A DNA stretch of 6,904 bases from CAZRZN01 sp964604565 (GTDB lineage: Bacteria; Pseudomonadota; Alphaproteobacteria; Rhodobacterales; Rhodobacteraceae): NCBI GenBank assembly GCA_964604565.1, contig CAZRZN010000231.1, forward strand, positions 1-6,904. Direction: 5' to 3'. Both the position numbers and the translations under genes were made by a program. Shown one piece after another: positions 1-5,548 of the stretch; the stretch's first letter is position 1, and each line of letters opens with the position of its first letter. The notes below the pieces were generated by a model. That model was not told the DNA's origin. It did not search any database and saw only the letters and a list, made by a program, of their open reading frames with translations.

Positions 1-661
1 TCCAGTCAGTGCCATAGGCCGATGTGTCCTGACTGATGACCAGAAGTTCGCGCACGCCGGCCTCGACCAGCTTTTCGGCTTCGCGCAGAACGGCCCGCGC
101 GGGGCGCGAGGCCAGCCTGCCGCGCATGTCCGGGATGATGCAGAACTTGCAGGCGTGATTGCACCCTTCGGAAATCTTGAGATAGCTGTAGTGGCGCGGT
201 GTCAGCGATACCCCGCTGGCAGGCAGAAGGTCGATGAAAGGGTCCGGCGCAGGGGGGACAGCCGAATGGACGGCATCCAGAACCTGTTCATACTGGTGGG
301 GCCCAGTGACAGCCAGGACACGCGGATGCGCCCCCGTGATGTAATCGGGCTCCGCACCAAGGCAGCCCGTGACGATGACCCTGCCGTTTTCGTTCAAAGC
401 TTCGCCGATGGCTTCGAGACTTTCGGCCTTGGCACTGTCGAGAAAGCCGCAGGTGTTCACGATCACTGCATCCGCACCCGCGTAGTCCGACGAGATTCCA
501 TAGCCTTCGGCGCGCAGCCGCGTCAGGATACGCTCGCTGTCGACGAGGGCCTTGGGGCATCCAAGGGACACCATGCCGATGGTCGGCTGCCCCGGTCGAG
601 ACGTGTCTGACAGGCGCGCACGGGCGAGATCGGGGCGGAGATCGGGGGGATTCTGGACCAT
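1..661 (-). CDS. rimO: Ribosomal protein S12 methylthiotransferase RimO, N-terminal part (cut by left edge)
   Basis: RimO is a cytoplasmic radical-SAM enzyme that adds a methylthio group to a conserved aspartate of ribosomal protein S12. The 220 visible codons cover the N-terminal MTTase domain with its three cluster cysteines (C35 in VSLGCPKALVDSE, C71 in VNTCGF, C100 in VTGCLGAEPD). The start of the radical-SAM domain follows, with its CxxxCxxC motif at C167, C171 and C174 (KISEGCNHACKFCIIP). The rest of the radical-SAM domain and the TRAM domain lie beyond position 1; family members are usually about 440-470 residues. The start is fixed at the ATG at 659-661, because an in-frame TGA lies only two codons upstream. 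No clear Shine-Dalgarno sequence precedes it. The SEGCNHACKFCIIP context and the short N-terminal extension fit RimO better than the related tRNA enzyme MiaB, which remains the alternative. The gene lies downstream of gcrA on the same strand, separated by about 320 bases, so it probably has its own promoter. Confidence 0.95.
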   Translation of the reverse strand, partial: MVQNPPDLRPDLARARLSDTSRPGQPTIGMVSLGCPKALVDSERILTRLRAEGYGISSDYAGADAVIVNTCGFLDSAKAESLEAIGEALNENGRVIVTGCLGAEPDYITGAHPRVLAVTGPHQYEQVLDAVHSAVPPAPDPFIDLLPASGVSLTPRHYSYLKISEGCNHACKFCIIPDMRGRLASRPARAVLREAEKLVEAGVRELLVISQDTSAYGTDW

Positions 662-772
662 GGGCCGTCATAGCGCGACAGTGTGGGCGTGGAAAGACGG
701 CGCGGCGCGACTACCAACCATTTTACGTCGGAGCACGGCAAGGGCGGATCCTGCCTCCTGCCGAGGTGGGCG

Positions 773-823
773 CCCGAGGCGTCTCAAGTGACAGGATTTT
801 TCAAAATTCCCACCTGTCTCGGG
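773..823. repeat. Nested inverted repeats in the gcrA-rimO intergenic region
   Basis: An outer pair CCCGAG (773-778) / CTCGGG (818-823) encloses an inner pair ACAGG (791-795) / CCTGT (813-817). The two right arms are contiguous, whereas the left arms are separated by 12 bases. The centre is an AT-rich imperfect dyad (GGATTTTT / AAAATTCC, 794-810), which stands out in this GC-rich DNA. Read on the minus strand this begins just after the small ORF and lies upstream of rimO. It could be a 3' end hairpin for the gcrA transcript or an operator for rimO. There is no uridine run of the intrinsic-terminator type, so its role is undecided. The stretch from 662 to 772 shows nothing else I can support; a TAAAAT box on the minus strand at 719-724 lacks a convincing -35 partner. 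Confidence 0.35.
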
Positions 824-982
824 TCAGGATCCATAGGTGTCTTTCGTCAGGCACGGTTCGGTGGTTTGGCCCTTTGATCCGGGCAGGGATACGACCTTGC
901 AGGTGAATTTCCCAGTGAATGGCGGCTGAACCTTCACTGGGCAGCTTGCGGCTGCAAGGACCCTGTTCAGGCACCGACGCAT
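824..982 (-). CDS. Possible 52-residue ORF overlapping the gcrA stop codon
   Basis: I do not recognise this protein. Its ATG (980-982) shares one base with the gcrA TAA (982-984), giving a TAATG junction typical of stop-restart translational coupling. No Shine-Dalgarno sequence is visible, so initiation would depend on ribosomes finishing gcrA. It ends at TGA 824-826. The peptide starts MRRCLNRVLAAASC and has five cysteines, with a Lys/Thr/Gly-rich second half (FTGKFTCKVVSLPG). About two thirds of codons end in G or C, fewer than expected for a strongly coding gene here. The LAAASC stretch resembles a lipobox only weakly, since the hydrophobic part before it is short and contains an arginine. 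A perfect 9-bp inverted repeat (911-919 / 933-941) lies inside it, so the region could instead be an untranslated gcrA 3' end. It could also be a decayed fragment of a larger gene. Confidence 0.35.
   Translation of the reverse strand: MRRCLNRVLAAASCPVKVQPPFTGKFTCKVVSLPGSKGQTTEPCLTKDTYGS
911..941. repeat. Perfect 9-bp inverted repeat downstream of gcrA
   Basis: CCCAGTGAA (911-919) and TTCACTGGG (933-941) are exact reverse complements separated by 13 bases, starting about 40 bases after the gcrA stop. In gcrA mRNA this would form a stable stem, but the bases after it (AAATTCACCT) are not a uridine run. It is therefore not a standard intrinsic terminator. It may stabilise the 3' end of the gcrA message or mark a Rho-dependent end. 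It lies within the possible small ORF at 824-982, so both readings compete. Confidence 0.4.
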
Positions 983-1575
983 TATCTGCGACGGTCGCGA
1001 CGGGCGCTCATCGGTTGAAAGGCCACGCCCACATGTGCCTCGCAGTAGGGTTTGCCCTGCTGAACCGGCAGACCGCAAAACCAGAAATCTTCGGTCGCGG
1101 GATCACCCACGGGCCACTTGCACGTGCGTTCGGTCAACTCCATCAACGTGAGTCTCTTGGCCTTCTTCTCAATTTCGCTGACCTTGGCCAAAGCCTCGGG
1201 ACTGATCTCGTTGGTCGATGGCTGCGGGGGCAGCGGCTGTCCCGCCGGAATGATCTGCTTGCGCGCGGGCATCGGCGGCGACACGGGGGCCGCTGCTGCG
1301 GGCTCCGTCTTCGGCTCGACAACTGGATCCGGCTTGTTCGCTGGGGCAGGTTTCGGCTGCGGCGGAGCCTTGGCCTTGGGCTGCGCCTTAGGTTCGGGTT
1401 TTGCCTCCGCGGGGGCAGGGCTTGCGCCCGCACGGTTCGAAAGGCCAAGGCGATGCACCTTGCCGATTACAGCATTGCGCGTCACCCCGCCCAATTCCTT
1501 GGCGATCTGGCTGGCCGACTGACCCTCCGACCACATCTTCTTGAGCATTTCAACGCGTTCATCGGTCCACGACAT
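982..1575 (-). CDS. gcrA: GcrA, global cell-cycle transcriptional regulator
   Basis: GcrA works with the housekeeping RNA polymerase holoenzyme: in Caulobacter it contacts sigma-70 through its C-terminal domain and activates promoters carrying CcrM-methylated GANTC sites. The 197-residue product has the diagnostic N-terminus MSWTDERVEMLKKMW and a helix-turn-helix at about 16-45 (QIAKELGGVTRNAVIGKVH). An Ala/Pro/Lys-rich linker of low complexity follows (about 48-118). The C-terminal domain (about 125-190) contains TCKWPVGDP, FWFCGLP and GKPYCEAHVGVAFQP. C152, C167, C178 and H181 are placed like a possible zinc site, which is inference. The linker is long, so the protein is somewhat longer than Caulobacter GcrA. 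The ATG at 1573-1575 is supported by GAGGGAA at 1580-1586 with suitable spacing. It is transcribed divergently from the permease gene; a candidate promoter and a terminator-like leader structure lie upstream. No GANTC site occurs between 1576 and 1692. Confidence 0.97.
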   Translation of the reverse strand: MSWTDERVEMLKKMWSEGQSASQIAKELGGVTRNAVIGKVHRLGLSNRAGASPAPAEAKPEPKAQPKAKAPPQPKPAPANKPDPVVEPKTEPAAAAPVSPPMPARKQIIPAGQPLPPQPSTNEISPEALAKVSEIEKKAKRLTLMELTERTCKWPVGDPATEDFWFCGLPVQQGKPYCEAHVGVAFQPMSARRDRRR

Positions 1576-1579
1576 CGGG

Positions 1580-1586
1580 TTCCCTC
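1580..1586 (-). promoter_or_regulatory. gcrA ribosome binding site
   Basis: On the minus strand GAGGGAA stands four bases before the gcrA ATG, with the GAGG core seven bases away. It begins only four bases after the T-run of the terminator-like element, so folding or termination there would directly affect initiation. Confidence 0.75.
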
Positions 1587-1590
1587 AGCG

Positions 1591-1618
1591 AAAAAAGCGG
1601 CCACGTTCCGGGGCCGCC
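1591..1618 (-). terminator. Terminator-like hairpin plus T6 in the gcrA leader
   Basis: Read on the minus strand, GCGGCC (1617-1612) pairs with GGCCGC (1602-1597). A flanking G-U pair extends the stem, and the loop is nine bases that can close by two further pairs around GAA. A run of six T (1596-1591) follows immediately. This has the form of a Rho-independent terminator, but it faces into gcrA only 16 bases before its ATG. No minus-strand gene ends here, because the DNA upstream encodes the divergent permease. It may be an attenuator controlling read-through into gcrA, or the end of a short leader RNA. On the plus strand no T-run follows the hairpin. Confidence 0.5.
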
Positions 1619-1639
1619 TGAAGTTTCCTAGACCACCCT

Positions 1640-1667
1640 ATTTTAATCATCACAAGCCGAGTTACAA
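1640..1667 (-). promoter_or_regulatory. Candidate sigma-70 promoter for gcrA
   Basis: On the minus strand TTGTAA (1667-1662) and TAAAAT (1645-1640) are separated by 16 bases. They match the housekeeping -35 and -10 consensus at four and five of six positions. Transcription would start near 1633 and give a leader of about 58 bases containing the terminator-like hairpin and the gcrA ribosome binding site. No ATG occurs in that leader, so attenuation by a conventional leader peptide is unlikely. Confidence 0.5.
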
Positions 1668-1683
1668 GGCGGCCAGCAGAATT

Positions 1684-1690
1684 GGAGGAA
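1684..1690 (+). promoter_or_regulatory. Ribosome binding site of the ABC permease gene
   Basis: GGAGGAA lies two bases before the ATG at 1693, with the GGAGG core four bases away. The spacing is short but the match is strong. It selects this start over any upstream in-frame codon, which would fall inside sequence antisense to gcrA. Confidence 0.75.
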
Positions 1691-1692
1691 CG

Positions 1693-2502
1693 ATGTCCGA
1701 AACACAAGTATTCGCCCCCGGGACGCGCCGCTTCGGTCGCGTGAACTGGCTGGGATTCTGGACGCTTTGCAAACGCGAAATCCTGCGCTTCACAGGGGTC
1801 TGGACGCAGACCCTTCTGGCGCCGCTTGTAACGGCAGGACTATTCCTGCTGATCTTCACCATCGCCATCGGGCCGCGGCGCGGAGAGGTCATGGGGACCG
1901 CCTTCACCACGTTCATCGCACCGGGCATCCTGATGATGACGGTCATACAGAACGCCTTTGCCAACACGTCCAGTTCGCTGATGATTTCCAAGGTGCAAGG
2001 CAACATCGTCGATACGCTCATGCCGCCCCTATCGGCGGGTGAACTGGTTCTGGGCTACATGGTGGGCGGGACGGCACGCGGTCTGGCGGTGGCGATCGCA
2101 CTGATCCTCACCTTCATGTTGGTCTTGGGGCTGATTCCCCATGCGCCGCTTGTGACGCTGGTCTTCGTTCTGCTGGGCGCGGCCTTCTTGTCCGCCTTGG
2201 GACTGATCGCGGCGATTTACGCGCAGAAGTTCGACCAGATGGCCGCGATCACCAATTTCATCATCACGCCACTGGCCTTTCTGTCTGGCACTTTCTACTC
2301 GGTCGAGGCGCTGCCGGCAGGGCTTTATCAGGTCACCCATTTGAACCCGGTCTTCTACCTGATCGATGGCGCGCGCTGGGGCATGATCGGCCTGTCCGAC
2401 ACCAGCCCGATCATCAGTTTTGCCGTCGCGCTGACGGCCACAGGGCTGGCCGGGCTGGGCGCCTGGCTGCTCTTGCGGCGCGGCACAAGGCTGAAGTCCT
2501 GA
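1693..2502 (+). CDS. ABC-2 type transporter permease, YadH-like
   Basis: This 269-residue protein is the membrane subunit of an ABC-2 family exporter. Such permeases pair with a separate ATPase (YadG/YadH, NodI/NodJ, DrrA/DrrB types) to move lipids, drugs or polysaccharide precursors out of the cytoplasm; the substrate cannot be read from the sequence. A cytoplasmic N-terminus ends in CKREILRF. Six hydrophobic segments follow at about 40-60, 70-92, 118-148, 151-177, 183-203 and 239-262. Between helices 2 and 3 is the conserved coupling region (ISKVQGNIVDTLMPPLSAGE). Near the end is the family signature FLSGTFYSVEALP then LNPVFYLIDGARWG, very close in form to YadH. Length is normal for the family. 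No ATPase gene is visible on either side within the window, so the partner must be encoded elsewhere. The gene is divergent from gcrA and followed by a strong hairpin. Confidence 0.93.
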   Translation: MSETQVFAPGTRRFGRVNWLGFWTLCKREILRFTGVWTQTLLAPLVTAGLFLLIFTIAIGPRRGEVMGTAFTTFIAPGILMMTVIQNAFANTSSSLMISKVQGNIVDTLMPPLSAGELVLGYMVGGTARGLAVAIALILTFMLVLGLIPHAPLVTLVFVLLGAAFLSALGLIAAIYAQKFDQMAAITNFIITPLAFLSGTFYSVEALPAGLYQVTHLNPVFYLIDGARWGMIGLSDTSPIISFAVALTATGLAGLGAWLLLRRGTRLKS

Positions 2503-2513
2503 TCCATCAGGCA

Positions 2514-2549
2514 GCCCGTCCCTGTCAGCAAAGGGTGACTGGGGCGGGC
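2514..2549 (+). terminator. Strong hairpin after the permease gene
   Basis: GCCCGTCCC (2514-2522) pairs with GGGGCGGGC (2541-2549) over nine positions including one G-U pair. After a T-T mismatch the stem continues as GTCA (2524-2527) / TGAC (2536-2539) around an eight-base loop. It begins 11 bases after the permease stop codon, where a terminator is expected, but no T-run follows on either strand. It may stop transcription by another route or protect the 3' end of the message. Confidence 0.5.
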
Positions 2550-2722
2550 CGCTCGCAGGTGCGGCACCATGTTGCAAACGGGGGCCGGCACTCTTTCACC
2601 TTATGTTAATGGTCGGGGTGCTTTCATCGCGGAATTGTTCTCTGGCTCGCCGATGCAGATCGCAGTCATGCTGCCGTGCAAGACGGCGGACGTTAAGCCA
2701 ATGGATTGTTTCAACAGCTGGC
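2550..2722 (+). other. Untranslated region upstream of the c-di-GMP gene
   Basis: This stretch should hold the promoter of the GGDEF-EAL gene, but I find no convincing -35/-10 pair. An 11-base dyad GGTGC-G-GCACC (2558-2568) could be a small operator or hairpin. The reading frame of the downstream gene stays open back to ATGs at 2603 and 2609, but the encoded 40 residues are rich in Arg, Cys and Ser and unlike coding sequence, so they are treated as untranslated. Confidence 0.4.
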
Positions 2723-5320
2723 ATGAACCATTCGCGTCTCCCTCGCATTACGGATGTGTCCAGATCTCTGGAACATGCAGCTCTGCTCAATCGAATTCTG
2801 CGGATCATTCTTCAGGAACAGCCGCTTAAACATGTATTGCTACAGGCGATAGATGAGCTTCTGGCGCTTAGCTGGCTGGCCTTCCTGCCAAAGGGCGGCG
2901 TGTTCCTTACCGATGAAAGCGGCGAGAACCTGGAACTCTGTGCCAGCAGGAACCTCGGACCGCAGATCAACGCGCTCTGCGCCCGTGTGCGATTCGGGCA
3001 CTGCCTCTGCGGTCGCGCGGCGCAACAGGCGCGCGCACAACATGCATCCTGCGTCGATGAACGGCACGAAACCACGTTTGACGGGATTGCGCCGCATGGC
3101 CATTACAACGTCCCGATCATCGCGGAACAGCAAGTGCTGGGCGTCTTGGTTGTCTACCTGCCCCACGGCCACGAACGCGACGACGAGGAAATCGCATTTC
3201 TTGAAAGTTTTGCCGACATTCTCGCGCTGCTTATCAACGCAAAGCGGCGCGAACAGGCCGTCCAGACAACGCAGCTCCAGCTGAAGACAGCCTTGGCCGA
3301 GACCGATGGACTGATGGGAACGATCAAATCCCATACAATCTTCAGCCAGGCCGCGACCGACGGCACGATCACAGATGTGAATCCAGCTTTCTGCCGGATC
3401 AGCGGCTATGAACGCGAGGAGTTGATCGGCGCACCGCACAACATCATAAACGCGGGTGTGCACAGTGCGGCCTTCTGGTCCGCCTTCTGGAAGCGGATCA
3501 CATCGGGCAAGGCCTGGCGGGGCGAGATCTGCAATCGCCGCAAGGATGGCAGCCTTTATTGGGTCGACAGCATCGTCATGCCATTTCTGAACGTCGAAGG
3601 GCGGATCGAAAGGTTTGTCTCCGTCCGGTTCGACATTACCGAACGCAAGCAGGCCGAAGAGGCGCTGGCCCGCATGGGCCGCATCCTGGACGATTCATCG
3701 AACGAGATTTACATATTCAACGCGGACACCTTGAAGTTCACCCAGGTCAATCGTGGCGCCTGCCGGAACCTTGGCTATACCGCCAGGGAACTCACCGACC
3801 TGTGTCCCTATGACATCAAGCCGGAGCATACGGCAGAGACTTTTTTCGAAATGATCCAGCCGCTCCTGCGGCGCGAAACCGACCGGTTGTCGATCGAAAC
3901 CCACCACCAGCGAAAGGACAGGTCCTGCTATCCGGTGGCGATCGACCTGCATTATTCCGCCAAAGAAGAGCCGCCGGTCTTTGTGGCGATCGTTCAGGAC
4001 ATCACGGAACGCAAGACGAACGATGCCCGGATCGAACGGCTGGCCTTTTACGATCCGCTCACCGGGCTTGCCAATCGCGCACTCATGGGGGACCGGCTGC
4101 ATCGTGCGGTGGAGCGGGCGGAACGGGAGCGTCACAATGTTCGGCTGCTTTACCTTGATCTGAACCGGTTCAAGGAGATCAACGATACGCGGGGCCATGC
4201 GATTGGCGACAAGGTGCTTTGCGCTGTGGCAGAGCGGTTCGGATCGGTGACGCGCAAGGCGGAAACGCTTGCCCGGATCGGGGGCGACGAATTCGTCGTC
4301 ATCGTGGAGAACGTCGATACCGCACGCACCCTCGGCATCATCGAAAGGCTGAAGGGCGCCTTGGCCAAACCGGTCACGGTCGAAGGGAAGTCCCACAGCC
4401 TTGGTGTGAGCATCGGCGTTGCCACCTATCCCGATAGCGGGACATCCCCGACCGCGCTTTTGCAGCTCGCGGACATCGCCATGTATGACGCCAAGGCCAA
4501 GGGCGGCGGGTATCGGTTCTATGATCACGAGATGGGCCAACAGTTGGCGAGACGGCTGGAGATTGCCGACCGTCTGGCCGACGCGATGGCCGATGAACGT
4601 CTGGAATTGCATTATCAGCCCATCGTCGACTTGAAGACGGGTCGCGCCACGGGGGCAGAGGCGCTCTTGCGCTGGCATGAACCCGGTTGGGGCTGGCTGG
4701 CGCCCGACGAATTCATCCCCATCGCCGAAGAGCGTCGCATGATGATAGAGATTGGGTCTTGGGTCATCGACAAGGCCTGCGGCCAGTTCGCGCAATGGCG
4801 GCGGCAGGGATTGCCTTGCCCCGACCGGCTCGCCGTCAATGTGTCTGCCCAGCAGATGGAGGGCAGCGCATTGCTGGAAAGTTTCGAGACCGCCATCAGA
4901 CAGCATGCGATTCCGGCTGCTGCGCTGGAGGCCGAGATTACCGAGAGCAGCATGATGAAGGATCCGGTCCGCGCGGCTGAGATTCTGACGGATCTCAAGG
5001 CGCTTGGTGTGCGGATTTCGATCGACGATTTCGGGACCGGCTATTCCTCGCTGGCCTACCTCAAGCAGTTCGAAACGGACAAGCTCAAGATCGACATGTC
5101 CTTCGTGCGGGATCTCATGAACGATCCAAACTGTCAGGCGATCGTCGCGGCGACCATCAGCATGGCCCGTGGATTGGGCCTGAGCGTCCTTGCCGAGGGT
5201 GTCGAGACCCTGGAACAGGCCGAGCATCTCAATCGCCTGCAATGCGAAGAGGCACAGGGGTATCTCTTTGGCAAGGCGCTTCCAGCCGATGAATTTGCCC
5301 GGACGTGGCTAGGCGGCTGA
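2723..5320 (+). CDS. GAF-PAS-PAS-GGDEF-EAL cyclic-di-GMP synthase/phosphodiesterase
   Basis: This 865-residue soluble protein makes and/or breaks down cyclic-di-GMP under sensory control; no membrane segment is seen. Domains: GAF about 15-172; helical linker 172-200; PAS 200-307, ending DITERK; PAS 315-430, ending DITERK; GGDEF 432-600; EAL 615-862. The GAF has FGHCLCGRAA (91-100), CVDERHE (110-116) and PHGHY (124-128). The GGDEF domain looks active: DPLTGLANR (444-452), DLNRFKEIND (479-488) and an intact GGDEF (520-524). Its I-site is RKAE (511-514) instead of RxxD. The EAL domain retains the expected metal and catalytic residues: E646 (EAL), N706, E738, D768-D769 in DDFGTGYSSL, K789, E825 and Q845. 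The protein is therefore predicted bifunctional, with the sensor domains setting the balance. The start at 2723 is the only in-frame ATG near the GAF domain; its Shine-Dalgarno sequence is poor. The gene is monocistronic and convergent with the M23 gene. Confidence 0.96.
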   Translation: MNHSRLPRITDVSRSLEHAALLNRILRIILQEQPLKHVLLQAIDELLALSWLAFLPKGGVFLTDESGENLELCASRNLGPQINALCARVRFGHCLCGRAAQQARAQHASCVDERHETTFDGIAPHGHYNVPIIAEQQVLGVLVVYLPHGHERDDEEIAFLESFADILALLINAKRREQAVQTTQLQLKTALAETDGLMGTIKSHTIFSQAATDGTITDVNPAFCRISGYEREELIGAPHNIINAGVHSAAFWSAFWKRITSGKAWRGEICNRRKDGSLYWVDSIVMPFLNVEGRIERFVSVRFDITERKQAEEALARMGRILDDSSNEIYIFNADTLKFTQVNRGACRNLGYTARELTDLCPYDIKPEHTAETFFEMIQPLLRRETDRLSIETHHQRKDRSCYPVAIDLHYSAKEEPPVFVAIVQDITERKTNDARIERLAFYDPLTGLANRALMGDRLHRAVERAERERHNVRLLYLDLNRFKEINDTRGHAIGDKVLCAVAERFGSVTRKAETLARIGGDEFVVIVENVDTARTLGIIERLKGALAKPVTVEGKSHSLGVSIGVATYPDSGTSPTALLQLADIAMYDAKAKGGGYRFYDHEMGQQLARRLEIADRLADAMADERLELHYQPIVDLKTGRATGAEALLRWHEPGWGWLAPDEFIPIAEERRMMIEIGSWVIDKACGQFAQWRRQGLPCPDRLAVNVSAQQMEGSALLESFETAIRQHAIPAAALEAEITESSMMKDPVRAAEILTDLKALGVRISIDDFGTGYSSLAYLKQFETDKLKIDMSFVRDLMNDPNCQAIVAATISMARGLGLSVLAEGVETLEQAEHLNRLQCEEAQGYLFGKALPADEFARTWLGG

Positions 5321-5548
5321 CAATACGAGTCGTCCGTCGGGGCAAACTGCCCGAGGGATGCGCGCCGTAAACGAGGACTTTAGTTGGCGCACCTCCAAGG
5401 CTCAACCGGCGAGGCCTCAGGCTGCGCGGGTCGCCGGAAGGCAGGGTGTGGCGCCGTCACCGCACAGACGTTGCCCTGATGCCAAGGAAACATGGCCCAC
5501 GGAACGCAGAATTGCTGCCTGTTCGCCCGGTGCACGCGCCAACCGCAA
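5321..5548. other. Spacer between convergent genes
   Basis: This spacer should contain the 3' ends of the plus-strand c-di-GMP gene and the minus-strand M23 gene. A short imperfect stem lies at 5336-5353 (GGGCA-AAC-TGCCC, extended past an extra G to TCGG/CCGA) and could mark the end of the c-di-GMP transcript. ATTGC (5511-5515) and GCAAT (5545-5549) bracket GC-rich sequence after the M23 stop. Neither has a T-run. No gene is supported here. Confidence 0.4.

Noticed and set aside
288..671. Minus-strand 127-codon ORF beginning at 671
   Set aside because: It overlaps rimO in another frame and gives an Arg/Pro-rich peptide. The rimO frame carries the iron-sulfur cysteine motifs.
919..1692. Long N-terminal extension of the permease back to 919
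   Set aside because: That part is antisense to gcrA and of low-complexity Gly/Arg/Leu composition. The ATG at 1693 has a strong Shine-Dalgarno sequence and begins a normal-length permease.
2561..2577. Sigma-54-like promoter GGCAC-CATG-TTGCA upstream of the c-di-GMP gene
   Set aside because: GG and GC are separated by nine bases instead of the required ten, a change known to abolish sigma-54 function. The preceding base is also not the consensus T.
2603..2722. N-terminal 40-residue extension of the GGDEF-EAL protein from ATG 2603 or 2609
   Set aside because: The extension is rich in Arg, Cys and Ser, unlike the rest of the protein. The GAF domain begins shortly after the ATG at 2723.
2569..2829. 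Plus-strand ORF of 86 codons starting MLQTGAGTLS
   Set aside because: It overlaps the first 107 bases of the GGDEF-EAL gene in another frame, has only a weak ribosome binding site, and resembles no protein I know.
3695..5242. Minus-strand open frame of 515 codons inside the c-di-GMP gene
   Set aside because: It is antisense to the GGDEF and EAL coding region, where GC-biased codons leave opposite frames open. It shows no recognisable domain.
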